Assembly: GCA_001302245.1 (NCBI GenBank) | Contig: LGYU01000005.1 | Span: forward strand, 264,133 to 328,132 | Source: Chitinophagaceae bacterium PMP191F | GTDB lineage: Bacteria > Bacteroidota > Bacteroidia > Chitinophagales > Chitinophagaceae | Direction: 5' to 3' | DNA length: 64,000 nt | Shown here: piece by piece, positions 18,748-27,830 of the stretch | How positions within the stretch are numbered: position 1 is the stretch's first letter | Layout of the letters: every line of letters begins with the position of its first letter | Notes under the pieces: generated by a model | Told to the model about the DNA's origin: nothing | Database searches by the model: none | What the model saw: only the letters and a program-made list of their open reading frames with translations | Translations under genes and position numbers: made by a program

Positions 18748-19338
18748 TTAATTGGTAACGTATTTGGCAATTTTTTTATCACCAATCCATACCACTTCGT
18801 TACTCTGCAAATTTGTAAGCTCCAGGTTGATCTGGTAATACACTACTTTTTTTCTTTTCTGTGAGTCAACAATGGAATTGATGGAACCCTGCAGCATATA
18901 ATCGGCACCCTGTTCAAGGCCGAATTTCTTCATGCTTGAAACAGAGGCATTGTTCTGCTGGTCGGCACGTTCTGCACGCAACTCTTCTCTTTTTTTACCA
19001 CCCTGCACCAAACGCACTCTTCCTGTTTTGATGAAAGATTGTTCTACATCTTTTACAAAAGTCTCTGCATCAATGTGTTCATGGCTTTTATTGGTTACAA
19101 AGCCTACTATTACCACAGGGCGTTGGCCATTGTGTGCTTCCTGGTGATTGTATAACCATTTATCGTTTAAAATGGTCTGTATCATTTCTTCTGCCACCAG
19201 GCGCGAATCGGTATTGTTCCAACGACCACTGAGATCTACCTGTTGTCCGGGGTCAATACGGGTTACCTTATGTGCGCAGGAAACACCTGCAAAACCTGCC
19301 ATAGCTATAATACTAACTGCCCATACAATTTTATTCAT
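18748..19338 (-). CDS. LpoB-like penicillin-binding protein activator
   Basis: 196 residues with a signal peptide and lipobox GVSC near residue 21. The segment VDLSGRWNNTDSRLVAEEM near 33-52, the central PVVIVGFVTNKSHEHIDAETF and the C-terminal GADYMLQGSINSIVD / YYQINLELTNLQSNEVVW match the LpoB family. In E. coli LpoB is an outer-membrane lipoprotein that reaches through the periplasm to stimulate PBP1b. It is followed by the COG3014 gene and preceded by a small Tyr/Asn-rich secreted protein, all leftward, likely one operon. Confidence 0.85.
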   Translation of the reverse strand: MNKIVWAVSIIAMAGFAGVSCAHKVTRIDPGQQVDLSGRWNNTDSRLVAEEMIQTILNDKWLYNHQEAHNGQRPVVIVGFVTNKSHEHIDAETFVKDVEQSFIKTGRVRLVQGGKKREELRAERADQQNNASVSSMKKFGLEQGADYMLQGSINSIVDSQKRKKVVYYQINLELTNLQSNEVVWIGDKKIAKYVTN

Positions 19339-19386
19339 ACAGAGGATTTTGTTCTTTAGATATATACGAAACTGAAGCGCCTTTTG

Positions 19387-19794
19387 TTACCTGCACAGTA
19401 AACCTAATGTTACAGCAAGGGGTAAAGTATTCCAGAAGTAGTTGCCCCAGGAGGAATAAGGACGGTAATAATTATTGTAATACCCATTATACCCGTAGCC
19501 ATTATTATAATAGTAGTCGTTCACATTGTACCAGCCCCTGGCTCTTTCCAGGCGCAGTTCACGACGGAAAGCTTTGCGGCGGTCACGGGCTTCCTGTTTA
19601 TCTGCCAGGTAGTCTATTGCTTTATAGGTTTCCTGGGGGGTGGTACCATGCAATGCTACCAACGAATCGGACATGGACAAATACCTGTCCTGGCTAATAC
19701 GGTAATTGGGATTCTGATCTGAAGTTTGCGCCTTAGCGGCAGCGGCCCACAGCATTACTGCAAGCAAACAACCATTCAGTAAACCTCTTTTCAT
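19387..19794 (-). CDS. Hypothetical secreted Tyr/Asn-rich protein
   Basis: 135 residues with a clear signal peptide (MKRGLLNGCLLAVMLWAAAAKAQ). Residues ~30-85 are charged and helical (DRRKAFRRELRLERARGW), then a YN-rich run (DYYYNNGYGYNGYYNNYY) precedes a short hydrophobic C-terminus. No known family. It is 48 bp upstream of the LpoB-like gene in the same direction and may belong to the same envelope operon. Confidence 0.65.
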   Translation of the reverse strand: MKRGLLNGCLLAVMLWAAAAKAQTSDQNPNYRISQDRYLSMSDSLVALHGTTPQETYKAIDYLADKQEARDRRKAFRRELRLERARGWYNVNDYYYNNGYGYNGYYNNYYRPYSSWGNYFWNTLPLAVTLGLLCR

Positions 19795-19972
19795 AGTATT
19801 CTTTTTATATACAGCAAGTTACACACGGGTGCGTTAAGTACGCGTTAAATAAAGACGAACTGCGTATCCGGCTATACGAAACCGGCAATTCATTGTTATA
19901 TAACGGTTATCCCAGCAGACTGTTGTCTGTAAAATATATCAATAAGGTTTTTAAGCACTTATCACCAGCAAA

Positions 19973-20007
19973 CAGGCTTTACCAGCTTTTAAAACCGGTA
20001 AAGCCTG
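19973..20007 (-). terminator. Hairpin after the oxygenase gene
   Basis: A perfect 11-bp inverted repeat CAGGCTTTACC / GGTAAAGCCTG with a 13-nt loop, about 40 bp past the oxygenase stop. Its T-run is weak, so termination is tentative. Confidence 0.5.
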
Positions 20008-20048
20008 CCGAAAAATAAATGCTATTATTTTACAAAACAACTACTGTT

Positions 20049-20993
20049 CTATTTTTTCAAACCAATTTCACGTAAACGCTCATCGAGATATTCGCCTGCG
20101 GTAGCATCTTCATACACTTTGGGATGTTTACTATCAATACAGCTTTCCAGGCAAGCCAGGCTCATATCCCCTTTGGGATGCAGGAAGAATGGTATAGAAA
20201 AACGAGAAGTATGCCACATTTCGCGGGCAGGATTTACCACCCTGTGTGTGGTTGATTTCAGTTTGTTGTTGGTTAACCTTTGCAGCATATCACCTACGTT
20301 CACTACAATCTGTTCGGGCAGTGAAGTAACGCCTACCCATTCATTCTGTTTGGTCAGGATCTGCAAACCATCAGCAGAAGCCCCTACCAGCAGCGTAATG
20401 AGGTTAATATCCTCATGTTGCTCTGCACGGATGGCCGATTTGGGTTCGCTGGTAATGGGCGGATAGTGAATAGCACGCAAAATGGAGTTGCCATTGTGCA
20501 CATACTGATCAAAATAATGCTCATCCAGTCCCAGGTACAGGGCAATTGCCTGAAGCAATGCCGTGCCTGATTTTTCAAAAGCACGATAAGCTTTATCAAA
20601 CGTTTCATTAAAACTGGCAACATCTTTAACCTGTACGTTATCCGGATACTCGCTTTTTATGGGGTCGTTATCTTCCACGATCTGTCCATATTGGAAAAAT
20701 TCTTTTAAATCCGGTGCATCACTGCCTTTTGCATGTTCTTTTCCAAAGGAGGTGTATCCACGCTGACCAGCCAGCCCCGGAATTTCATATTTCTTTTTTG
20801 CATCCAGCGGCAGCGAGAAAAACTGCTGCACATATTTGTACAGGTCGGCAATCAGGGCATCAGGAATACCGTGATTTTTTACTGCCACAAAACCCACTTC
20901 TTCATAGGCTTTTCCCAACTGGTTCACAAAAGCCTGTTTCAACTGCGGATCGCCGGATAAAAAGTCGGCAAGATTTACAACCGGTATTGACAT
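20049..20993 (-). CDS. Fe(II)/2-oxoglutarate-dependent oxygenase, isopenicillin N synthase family
   Basis: 314 residues, the usual length. The N-terminal DIOX_N-type region reads AYEEVGFVAVKNHGIPDALI. The jelly-roll core carries the iron triad HxD...H: His and Asp in EQHEDINLITLLV near 190 and His in KSTTHRVVNP near 247; RFSIPFF provides the 2-oxoglutarate-binding Arg-x-Ser. All ligands are present. Substrate unknown; bacterial members include ethylene-forming and antibiotic-modifying enzymes. Single gene. Confidence 0.9.
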   Translation of the reverse strand: MSIPVVNLADFLSGDPQLKQAFVNQLGKAYEEVGFVAVKNHGIPDALIADLYKYVQQFFSLPLDAKKKYEIPGLAGQRGYTSFGKEHAKGSDAPDLKEFFQYGQIVEDNDPIKSEYPDNVQVKDVASFNETFDKAYRAFEKSGTALLQAIALYLGLDEHYFDQYVHNGNSILRAIHYPPITSEPKSAIRAEQHEDINLITLLVGASADGLQILTKQNEWVGVTSLPEQIVVNVGDMLQRLTNNKLKSTTHRVVNPAREMWHTSRFSIPFFLHPKGDMSLACLESCIDSKHPKVYEDATAGEYLDERLREIGLKK

Positions 20994-21231
20994 AATAATC
21001 GTTTTTTAATGATGAAATGCCTGCCCTTTGTAAAAAAGGGGCGTGCAAATTACAAGTTACGAATAAGAAATCTGAAACAAAATTCTGCAACAGTACAAAT
21101 AGACGCTTTGTCTGGGTAATATCATGTGATTGCATACACATCCTATTCATTGATTATTACCCGTATACGCTTGCTCCACTACCGGGCTAATAACCGATTT
21201 TTAGCTACTTTGCAATAAACAAATAAGGTTC

Positions 21232-22884
21232 ATGCAGGCATTCAACAGTTTTGCGTTGCCACGGAATATGCTAAACAGCCAAAAGGCAACCATTCTGTGT
21301 TTCCTGTTTGCGGCTGTTTGTAAAGTGCTGCTGATACATGTTTTTTTTAGTTTCAGTCACGATCTGATCCTGCAGGGACTTGCAGCCCGCAGCATGGCCG
21401 AAGGTCATGGATTTACCATACCACAGGTGCATGCTGCCAATCTTTCAAAACTGGTATATGATCCGCTACAGGGATGGCCGCCTGCATTCAGTGCAGCCAT
21501 TGTACCTTTCTATTTTTTACTGAACAGGAATATTGAAGCGGCCAGCCTGGTTGCCATTTGCACATTTGCGGTATTGTTCATTCCGCTTGCCGGCAAACTG
21601 TTGAAACAACTGGAATTTCCCACCTGGGTCACCAACCTGTTTATTTTGTTCTATGGATTGAGCATTCCGCAATACCTCGAAGCATTTTCTGCTACTGATC
21701 AACCGGCATTGATGTGCTATATGCTGGTTTGCTACCAGTTGTTGCTGTTTACAAAGCGCCCTGAAAAAAGTGATCAATATGGTATTCTTATTGGTATCAG
21801 TTGTGCACTGAGTGTATGGTTCCGGTACATGTATCTGCCCGTAAGTTTTGTATTGCCGGTATTATTACTATGGAATGGTTACATACAAAAAGACAAACAC
21901 TTCAAAAAAGCAGGCTTGTATGCATTGGCCATCAACCTTATCCTGGTAGGTTTATTACTGCTTTTTGAGTACCGGCATACGGGAAGCGCTGCTTACTACC
22001 GGCCTGCCGAACGGGGATTTTTTTTATCGAACCTGCGTTCGGTGAATCCTTTTGTACTGACCACGTTTACAGCACTTCATTTTTACACCATGAAACTGTC
22101 GTGGCTGTTACACATTCCCTACCTGCAAAGCCGCCAGATCATCACCATGATAGGTTTTATACCGGCCCTGTGTATGATCTATGTATTCTGTAAATATGCA
22201 CTGCGTAAAAAATTAACTACGGGCGGTTCGTTACAAACCTTTTTCATAGCAGGTGGACTTATCAGCTTCTCCTGTGTTATATTGCTACTATGTCTTACTG
22301 TTGCTTTCAATAGTTATTATGGGTTTCCTTCCAACCTCAACTGGATATACGGATCAGAAGAAAGATACTTTATAGTACCGGTGTTCTGTTTACAGGTCAC
22401 TTTCCTATGGTGGCTTTTTGTCCGGCATCCGGTAAAGAACTATACCATTACCAATATCTGCCGGATACTTTTTTTAATGATCGTATTAGTTGAATTGCTA
22501 CATGGTGTCACCGTTATTGGTAAATATGCCAAAGGGCATTCTCCGCGACAGTCTGCTATTGATACCTATCAGTCTATACACAGCTTTTTAAAAAATACTG
22601 TAGACCACAGCACACAGCAGCAATACGACCTGGTGATCGGTTCGCAGGAAGCCGGTACACAAGGTCAGGCCACACTGGCCGGCATTAAAGAACTGCCCAA
22701 TATGTACGAGGTGATCAATACACCCGTATATTGCGAACGTCCAACTTTACTGGTGCTGGTAGTACGCAATGCACATCTTCCCTATTTCAAAAACTTCCTG
22801 GACACACACAATGCCCTGAAGCAGCCATTGCTGGCCAATGAATACAACGTATTTTACTGTTACCTTGCAGCCGGTGAACATTGA
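21232..22884 (+). CDS. Multi-pass membrane glycosyltransferase-like protein (GT-C/ArnT-like)
   Basis: 550 residues with about ten to twelve hydrophobic segments and an early loop bearing an acidic residue (FSHDLILQGLAARSMAEGHGF) as in GT-C enzymes that use polyprenyl-phosphate sugars. A periplasmic C-terminal part follows. The overall plan resembles the dolichyl-phosphate-mannose mannosyltransferase/ArnT group, but identity is distant. It heads a four-gene operon and its 3' end overlaps the next gene, a dolichol-phosphate-mannose synthase-like GT2, which would make the lipid-linked donor. A second in-frame ATG at 21268 is possible. Confidence 0.78.
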   Translation: MQAFNSFALPRNMLNSQKATILCFLFAAVCKVLLIHVFFSFSHDLILQGLAARSMAEGHGFTIPQVHAANLSKLVYDPLQGWPPAFSAAIVPFYFLLNRNIEAASLVAICTFAVLFIPLAGKLLKQLEFPTWVTNLFILFYGLSIPQYLEAFSATDQPALMCYMLVCYQLLLFTKRPEKSDQYGILIGISCALSVWFRYMYLPVSFVLPVLLLWNGYIQKDKHFKKAGLYALAINLILVGLLLLFEYRHTGSAAYYRPAERGFFLSNLRSVNPFVLTTFTALHFYTMKLSWLLHIPYLQSRQIITMIGFIPALCMIYVFCKYALRKKLTTGGSLQTFFIAGGLISFSCVILLLCLTVAFNSYYGFPSNLNWIYGSEERYFIVPVFCLQVTFLWWLFVRHPVKNYTITNICRILFLMIVLVELLHGVTVIGKYAKGHSPRQSAIDTYQSIHSFLKNTVDHSTQQQYDLVIGSQEAGTQGQATLAGIKELPNMYEVINTPVYCERPTLLVLVVRNAHLPYFKNFLDTHNALKQPLLANEYNVFYCYLAAGEH

Positions 22885-23566
22885 TACAAACGATATATTT
22901 ATCATTATACCCTGTTTTAACGAACAGCACAGCATTGTCAATGTGGTTAACAACCTGTTGCAACAGGGCTATAAACGTATTGTGGTGGTAGATGATGGTT
23001 CTGCTGAATCATTACAGACAGTACTGCAACATATGCCGGTAGTATACATTCGTCACGCAGCCAACCTGGGACAGGGGGCCTCGCTGCAAACAGGTTTTGA
23101 ATATGCCTGCATGCACCGGGCATTGTTTGCAGTAACCTTCGATGCAGACGGGCAACACCAGGCTATGGATATTCCCGCATTGCTGGAGCCGCTGTTATCC
23201 GGCAAAGCTGATGTAACCCTGGGATCCAGGTTTATGGAAAAGAACCCTTCCGCAATGCCATCATCAAAAAAAATAGTGCTGCAACTGGCCCGGTTCATCA
23301 ACCTGTTGTTTTCGGGTATTCTGCTCAGTGATGCACACAACGGATTACGCGCCTTCAACCAAAAAGCATTGCGTACCATTGCCATTACTGAAAACCGCAT
23401 GGCACATGCCTCTGAAATTCTGTTCGAAATCAGAAAGCATCAACTACAGGTACAGGAAGTTCCCGTACAGGTATTGTACACCGACTATTCCCTGCAGAAA
23501 GGTCAATCTGCTTTTGACAGCATTAAAATTTTATTTGATTTAGTTTTACATAAACTTTTCAGATGA
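22838..23566 (+). CDS. Family 2 glycosyltransferase (polyprenyl-phosphate sugar synthase type)
   Basis: 242 residues, GT-A fold: IIIPCFNEQHSIVNVV near 22-37, VVVDDGSAESL near 48, TFDADGQHQAMDIPAL with the DxD-like DAD near 100, TLGSRFME near 130. This set is typical of dolichyl-phosphate mannose/undecaprenyl-phosphate sugar synthases, which load a sugar onto a lipid carrier at the cytoplasmic face. It overlaps the upstream gene by 47 bp with this ATG; a GTG at 22874 would reduce the overlap. The next gene overlaps by 4 bp (ATGA). Confidence 0.88.
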   Translation: MNTTYFTVTLQPVNIDTNDIFIIIPCFNEQHSIVNVVNNLLQQGYKRIVVVDDGSAESLQTVLQHMPVVYIRHAANLGQGASLQTGFEYACMHRALFAVTFDADGQHQAMDIPALLEPLLSGKADVTLGSRFMEKNPSAMPSSKKIVLQLARFINLLFSGILLSDAHNGLRAFNQKALRTIAITENRMAHASEILFEIRKHQLQVQEVPVQVLYTDYSLQKGQSAFDSIKILFDLVLHKLFR

Positions 23567-23922
23567 ACAATATTCAACTGGTTTTACTAACAGGGGTGGC
23601 CTTTATAGGCTTTTACTTTATTGTCCGGTTGAAAAAAAGGCTGCTGGATATCCTGTTCCTGCTTGCGCTGGTAGCAACGGCCATGGTATTCATCATCTGG
23701 CCCGACATGACCACCAGGCTGGCAAAGTTCCTGGGTGTTGGCCGTGGCGCCGATCTGGTATTTTACGTCAGTATCCTGATCTTCTGGTTTGTGATCCTGA
23801 AACTGTATGTGCGTATGCGTAAGCTGGAACAAACGTTTACTGAACTGATCAGGCAGGATGCTTTACAAAAGGCGCAACAATTTCCCCATACAACCTCATT
23901 ACCCAATGACAAGCAGCGATAG
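23563..23922 (+). CDS. DUF2304 small membrane protein
   Basis: 119 residues, three hydrophobic helices and a charged C-terminal helix (YVRMRKLEQTFTELIRQDALQ). DUF2304 proteins are regularly found next to GT2 polyprenyl-phosphate glycosyltransferases and are thought to act with them, perhaps as membrane partners or lipid-flipping aids; that role is inference. The start codon overlaps the GT2 stop as ATGA, which implies translational coupling. Confidence 0.85.
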   Translation: MNNIQLVLLTGVAFIGFYFIVRLKKRLLDILFLLALVATAMVFIIWPDMTTRLAKFLGVGRGADLVFYVSILIFWFVILKLYVRMRKLEQTFTELIRQDALQKAQQFPHTTSLPNDKQR

Positions 23923-24631
23923 CCTTGAGCGCATCAACCCGGATGCACTTGAATTGAATGAAGCAACAGGCGATCAGTCATTGCAATTGCACCTGGAACG
24001 TTATCATTATGCCGGAAAACATCTTATACCGGGACCAGTTGCAGATGTGGCCTGTGGCGTTGGATACGGTAGCTACCTGCTGGCCACTCATTATACACAA
24101 AAAACTTCTATTACAGCCATTGACAATGATGCAGACGCTATTGCCATTGCGCATGAAAAATACAGTCACCCATCTATTCGCTTTCTGCATACAGATGCTT
24201 TCACCTTCAGCAGCCCGGTAATGTTTAGCAATATTGTGTCGCTTGAAACCATTGAACATTTATCAGATCCGGCTGCTTTTGTTCAGCACCTGATAACGCA
24301 ACTAATACCTGGCGGACGTTTTATAGCCTCCGTTCCCGTTACCCCCTCTATGGATGCCAATCCTTATCACTTACAAGATTTCACCATTGCCTCATTCAGA
24401 AAAATGATGCGCAATGCCGGGTTGAAAGAAGTGGATCATTTTATACAGGTACAACCTTATAATCCTTTTGCTATTGCAGGCCATAAGGAAGTCCGCAGTA
24501 AAGACCTGCGTAAGAACATTGCAGGCTATTACCTGCAACATCCGGGAAAATTCCTGTCACGTATCCGCTCATTACTTGTTGATGGATTCCGGAACAAATA
24601 CCTGGTAGCGGTTTTTGAAAAATCATTATAA
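23906..24631 (+). CDS. Class I SAM-dependent methyltransferase
   Basis: 241 residues from ATG 23906 (MTSSDSLERINPDALE), overlapping the DUF2304 gene by 17 bp. Motif I is VADVACGVGYGSYLLA, the acidic post-I residue lies in ITAIDNDADAI, and FSNIVSLETIEHLSDP gives motif II. The last gene of the glycosyltransferase operon, so it may methylate a glycan; this is context inference. The ORF can extend upstream to 23858, but that start would lie deep in DUF2304. Its stop directly abuts the stop of the convergent exbD gene. Confidence 0.87.
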   Translation: MTSSDSLERINPDALELNEATGDQSLQLHLERYHYAGKHLIPGPVADVACGVGYGSYLLATHYTQKTSITAIDNDADAIAIAHEKYSHPSIRFLHTDAFTFSSPVMFSNIVSLETIEHLSDPAAFVQHLITQLIPGGRFIASVPVTPSMDANPYHLQDFTIASFRKMMRNAGLKEVDHFIQVQPYNPFAIAGHKEVRSKDLRKNIAGYYLQHPGKFLSRIRSLLVDGFRNKYLVAVFEKSL

Positions 24632-25180
24632 CTACAGTTCAATATTTTTCATAGCCAGTATTGCTTTTTCTTCGCTGCTGATATCCGTTAGCACATACCG
24701 TGGTATTGAATTGATCAGCACTTCGTCCAGCAGGTTTACCACATTGCGGTAGCTGGATGCATACGCTGGTTTTACAATCATTATAAACTCTTTCTGATAA
24801 CCGGGTCTTATACGCTGCATGGCGGTCTGCTTCTGTCGTATCAGATCACCAATGCCATTGTTTATATTATAGCCAGTGTATCCAAACCGGCCGCTTTGCA
24901 ATGCATCATCCAGTTGACCATGATAGTAAAAAATACAATCTCCTGCCAGTGGCATAATGGTCAGCGTAGCACTTTCTGCCGCTTTGCTACCCGGTCCCTC
25001 TGCCGGCATTATAAGCGGTAATACTTTAGGTGCCGACATGGTAGTGGTGAAAATGAAAAAGGTGATCAGCAGGAAACCGAGGTCAACCATGGGAGTAAGG
25101 TCTACACGTGTAGACCTTTTTTTACTTCGCCTGACACCGGCCCTGCGGGCATCAGCCGTATTGGTGTTCATTTCGGCCAT
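24632..25180 (-). CDS. ExbD/TolR-family biopolymer transport protein
   Basis: 182 residues from ATG 25180 (MAEMNTNTADARRAGVRRSKK). One membrane helix follows (VDLTPMVDLGFLLITFFIF), with the conserved proton-path Asp in VDLGF, then a periplasmic domain. ExbD works with ExbB in an inner-membrane proton-driven motor that energises TonB. No exbB or tonB is nearby, so it is an orphan member. Upstream in-frame ATGs (25261, 25243, 25213) would prepend residues not seen in the family. Confidence 0.88.
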   Translation of the reverse strand: MAEMNTNTADARRAGVRRSKKRSTRVDLTPMVDLGFLLITFFIFTTTMSAPKVLPLIMPAEGPGSKAAESATLTIMPLAGDCIFYYHGQLDDALQSGRFGYTGYNINNGIGDLIRQKQTAMQRIRPGYQKEFIMIVKPAYASSYRNVVNLLDEVLINSIPRYVLTDISSEEKAILAMKNIEL

Positions 25181-25312
25181 ACTATTTTGCTTTTTGCTGA
25201 GATGCCGTGGCATAGTTTTTCCATACCTGTTAAAATCAGCCATAGCCCTGATGAACGTCATATCTGAACTGCTATGCAGCTGGTAATTTTAATTGTCCAA
25301 AAAAAGCAGCAT

Positions 25313-26134
25313 ATGAAAAGGATACTTGTTCCCACCGACTTTTCACCGGTTTCACTCAATGCAGTGAACTATGCTATTGACATGGCTAAATCTATCAGTG
25401 CAGATATTCTGCTGGTACACATGTACCAGTTGCCGGTTCCTTATACTGATGTGCCGGTTACCGCTTTACCATACGATGAAATAAAGAAATCTGCAGAAGA
25501 CCGCGTAGAAGAACTAAAAACGCATATTGTGCAGGTTACAGCCGGTGCATTGACCGTATATACAGAAGCAAGACTGGGCGATACTGTAGATGAACTGGAA
25601 AGGCTTTGTGAATCAGTACATCCTTTTGCTGTGGTAATGGGTACGAAGGGCAGCAGCGGCCTGGAAAGACTGTTTTTAGGCAGTACTTCACTCACTGCCA
25701 TCCGTCATCTGAAATACCCAGTAATTGTGGTACCTGCTGAAACCAGCTATAAGGCCATCCGGAAAATAGGGCTTGCCTGCGATTTCAAGGATGTGGCGGA
25801 ATCAACACCGATTGATTTTGTTAAAAGTATTGTGCAGGAATTTGATGCAGAACTGCACATCCTGAATGTGGAGAACTATAAGGATGATCCTAAAGATATT
25901 GCACAGGAGTCTGCTTATCTCGAATCGCTATTGGGGAATATTGTACCCACATACCATTTCCTGGAAGCAGAGCACGTAGCAGAAGGCATTACACAGTTTG
26001 CAGAACAACATCAACTGGACATGATCATGGTTATTCCAAAGAAGCATCACTTGCTGGAAAGCATTTTCCGCACAAGCAACAGCAAGGAGTTTTTACAACA
26101 GTCGCATATTCCTATTGTAGCAATACACGATTAA
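25313..26134 (+). CDS. Universal stress protein, two tandem UspA domains
   Basis: 273 residues from ATG 25313 (MKRILVPTDFSPVSLNAVNYA). The first UspA domain has the ATP-binding GTKGSSGLERLFLGSTS motif and the VPTDFS start; the second (~150-273) starts RKIGLACDFKD and lacks an intact G-rich motif, ending HIPIVAIHD. Two-domain Usp proteins are abundant in Bacteroidota and respond to stress or growth arrest. Monocistronic, ending in a strong terminator shared with asnS. Confidence 0.9.
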   Translation: MKRILVPTDFSPVSLNAVNYAIDMAKSISADILLVHMYQLPVPYTDVPVTALPYDEIKKSAEDRVEELKTHIVQVTAGALTVYTEARLGDTVDELERLCESVHPFAVVMGTKGSSGLERLFLGSTSLTAIRHLKYPVIVVPAETSYKAIRKIGLACDFKDVAESTPIDFVKSIVQEFDAELHILNVENYKDDPKDIAQESAYLESLLGNIVPTYHFLEAEHVAEGITQFAEQHQLDMIMVIPKKHHLLESIFRTSNSKEFLQQSHIPIVAIHD

Positions 26135-26146
26135 TTACGATCAATA

Positions 26147-26208
26147 AAAAGGGATTTAGTGAAAACAGCAACGTAGGTTGCACCAATCACTAAATCCCTC
26201 TTTTATTT
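26147..26208. terminator. Bidirectional terminator (usp / asnS)
   Basis: Perfect 12-bp outer stem GGGATTTAGTGA / TCACTAAATCCC with an inner small hairpin (GCAAC...GTTGC) in the loop, A-run on the left and CTTTTATTTCTTT on the right. It lies between the convergent genes. Confidence 0.85.
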
Positions 26209-26215
26209 CTTTAAA

Positions 26216-27655
26216 TTAAAACTCTGCACTCTTCGGTGTTCTGGGGAAAGCAATTACATCACGAATGTTTGTCATACCTGTTACAAACAATACCATTCTT
26301 TCAAAGCCCAGTCCAAAACCAGCATGGGGCACACTACCAAAACGGCGGGTATCGAGATACCACCACATTTCTTCTACCGGAATATGCATTTCAGTCATTC
26401 TAGCTTCCAGCTTCTCCAAACGCTCTTCACGTTGTGAACCACCTACAATTTCACCAATACCCGGTGCCAGGATATCCATAGCGGCTACGGTTTTACCATC
26501 CTCATTCTGACGCATATAAAACGCCTTGATATCTTTGGGATAGTTGGTAACGATTACGGGTTTTTTGAAATGCTTCTCTACGAGGTAGCGTTCGTGCTCG
26601 CTCTGCATATCAATACCCCATTTTACTTCGTACTGGAATTTCTTTTTCTTGTACGCGGGTGATTGCAGTAAAACATCGATCGCCTCTGTATAGGTAATGC
26701 GCTCAAATTTGTTGTTCACCACAAATTCCAGTTTCTCTATCAGCCCCATCTCACTGCGTTTGTCCTGTGGTAGTGCTTTTTCTTCTTCTTCCAGTCGCTG
26801 AGCCAGGAACTCAAGATCTTCGCGGTTGTGCTCCATCACATAGCGGATCAGGTACTGAATGAATTCTTCTGCAAGATTCATATTGTCTTCCAGGTCGTAG
26901 AACGCCATTTCGGGTTCAATCATCCAGAACTCTGCCAGGTGACGGGCGGTATTGGAATTTTCGGCCCTGAAAGTAGGTCCGAACGTATAGATCTCACTAA
27001 AGGCCATTGCTGCCAGTTCTCCTTCCAGTTGACCACTCACTGTCAGGTTGGTAGCTCGACCAAAAAAATCTTCTTTAAAATCAATACTGCCGTCTTCATT
27101 CCGGGGCGGATTATCGAAAGGGAGGGTGGTTACACGGAACATTTCACCGGCACCTTCAGCATCACTGGCCGTTACAATAGGCGTGTGCATGTATACAAAG
27201 CCCTTTTCATTGTAAAACTTATGAATGGCAAATGCCAGGGCATGTCGTACACGGAATACCGCTCCGAAAGTATTGGTACGGAAACGCAGGTGCGCCTTTT
27301 CGCGCAGGTATTCCAGGCTGGGGCGGTTCTTTAATTGCAGCGGATATTTTTCTGGGTCGCAATCACCCAGTATTTCAAGGGTCTTTGCTTTTATCTCTAT
27401 TTTCTGCCCTTTTCCCTGTGAAGGCACTACTTCACCGGTAACTTTTAAAGAAGCACCGGGCGTGATCCTTTTCTGGGTTGCTTCGTCCAGCATACCCAGT
27501 TCTGCTACAACCTGCAGGTTATTATTGGTAGAGCCGTCATTCAGGGCAATAAACTGGTTGTTGCGGAAAGTGCGTACCCAACCCATGACTGTTACTTCGT
27601 GGCCCGTTTGTTCGGAGGCCAGCAGCTCTTTTACTTTTACTCTTGTATTGAACAT
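26216..27655 (-). CDS. asnS: Asparaginyl-tRNA synthetase
   Basis: 479 residues from ATG 27655 ([21 protein letters not shown]). Class IIb synthetase that charges tRNA-Asn. The N-terminal OB-fold carries [22 protein letters not shown]; the catalytic core has motif 1, motif 2 ([28 protein letters not shown]) and motif 3 ([15 protein letters not shown]). The AENSNT...EFWMIEPE sequence separates AsnRS from AspRS. On the minus strand TATCTTTG (27686-27679) is a plausible -7 element, without a good -33. The in-frame start at 27742 would add a leader not seen in the family. Confidence 0.96.
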   Translation of the reverse strand: MFNTRVKVKELLASEQTGHEVTVMGWVRTFRNNQFIALNDGSTNNNLQVVAELGMLDEATQKRITPGASLKVTGEVVPSQGKGQKIEIKAKTLEILGDCDPEKYPLQLKNRPSLEYLREKAHLRFRTNTFGAVFRVRHALAFAIHKFYNEKGFVYMHTPIVTASDAEGAGEMFRVTTLPFDNPPRNEDGSIDFKEDFFGRATNLTVSGQLEGELAAMAFSEIYTFGPTFRAENSNTARHLAEFWMIEPEMAFYDLEDNMNLAEEFIQYLIRYVMEHNREDLEFLAQRLEEEEKALPQDKRSEMGLIEKLEFVVNNKFERITYTEAIDVLLQSPAYKKKKFQYEVKWGIDMQSEHERYLVEKHFKKPVIVTNYPKDIKAFYMRQNEDGKTVAAMDILAPGIGEIVGGSQREERLEKLEARMTEMHIPVEEMWWYLDTRRFGSVPHAGFGLGFERMVLFVTGMTNIRDVIAFPRTPKSAEF

Positions 27656-27830
27656 AACCTGCAAAAATTTTAGGACGGCAAAGATAAGCATTGCTGTTAC
27701 TTCAGGCGCGCACTGCGGCAAAAGAAAACCTTTTAATAGCACGGAAAACTGGCTGTTTTACCTGTACATTTTATAAATCGGTATATTGCCAGTAGGTTAA
27801 TATGCAATTCATCAATTCCGGCACATCATT

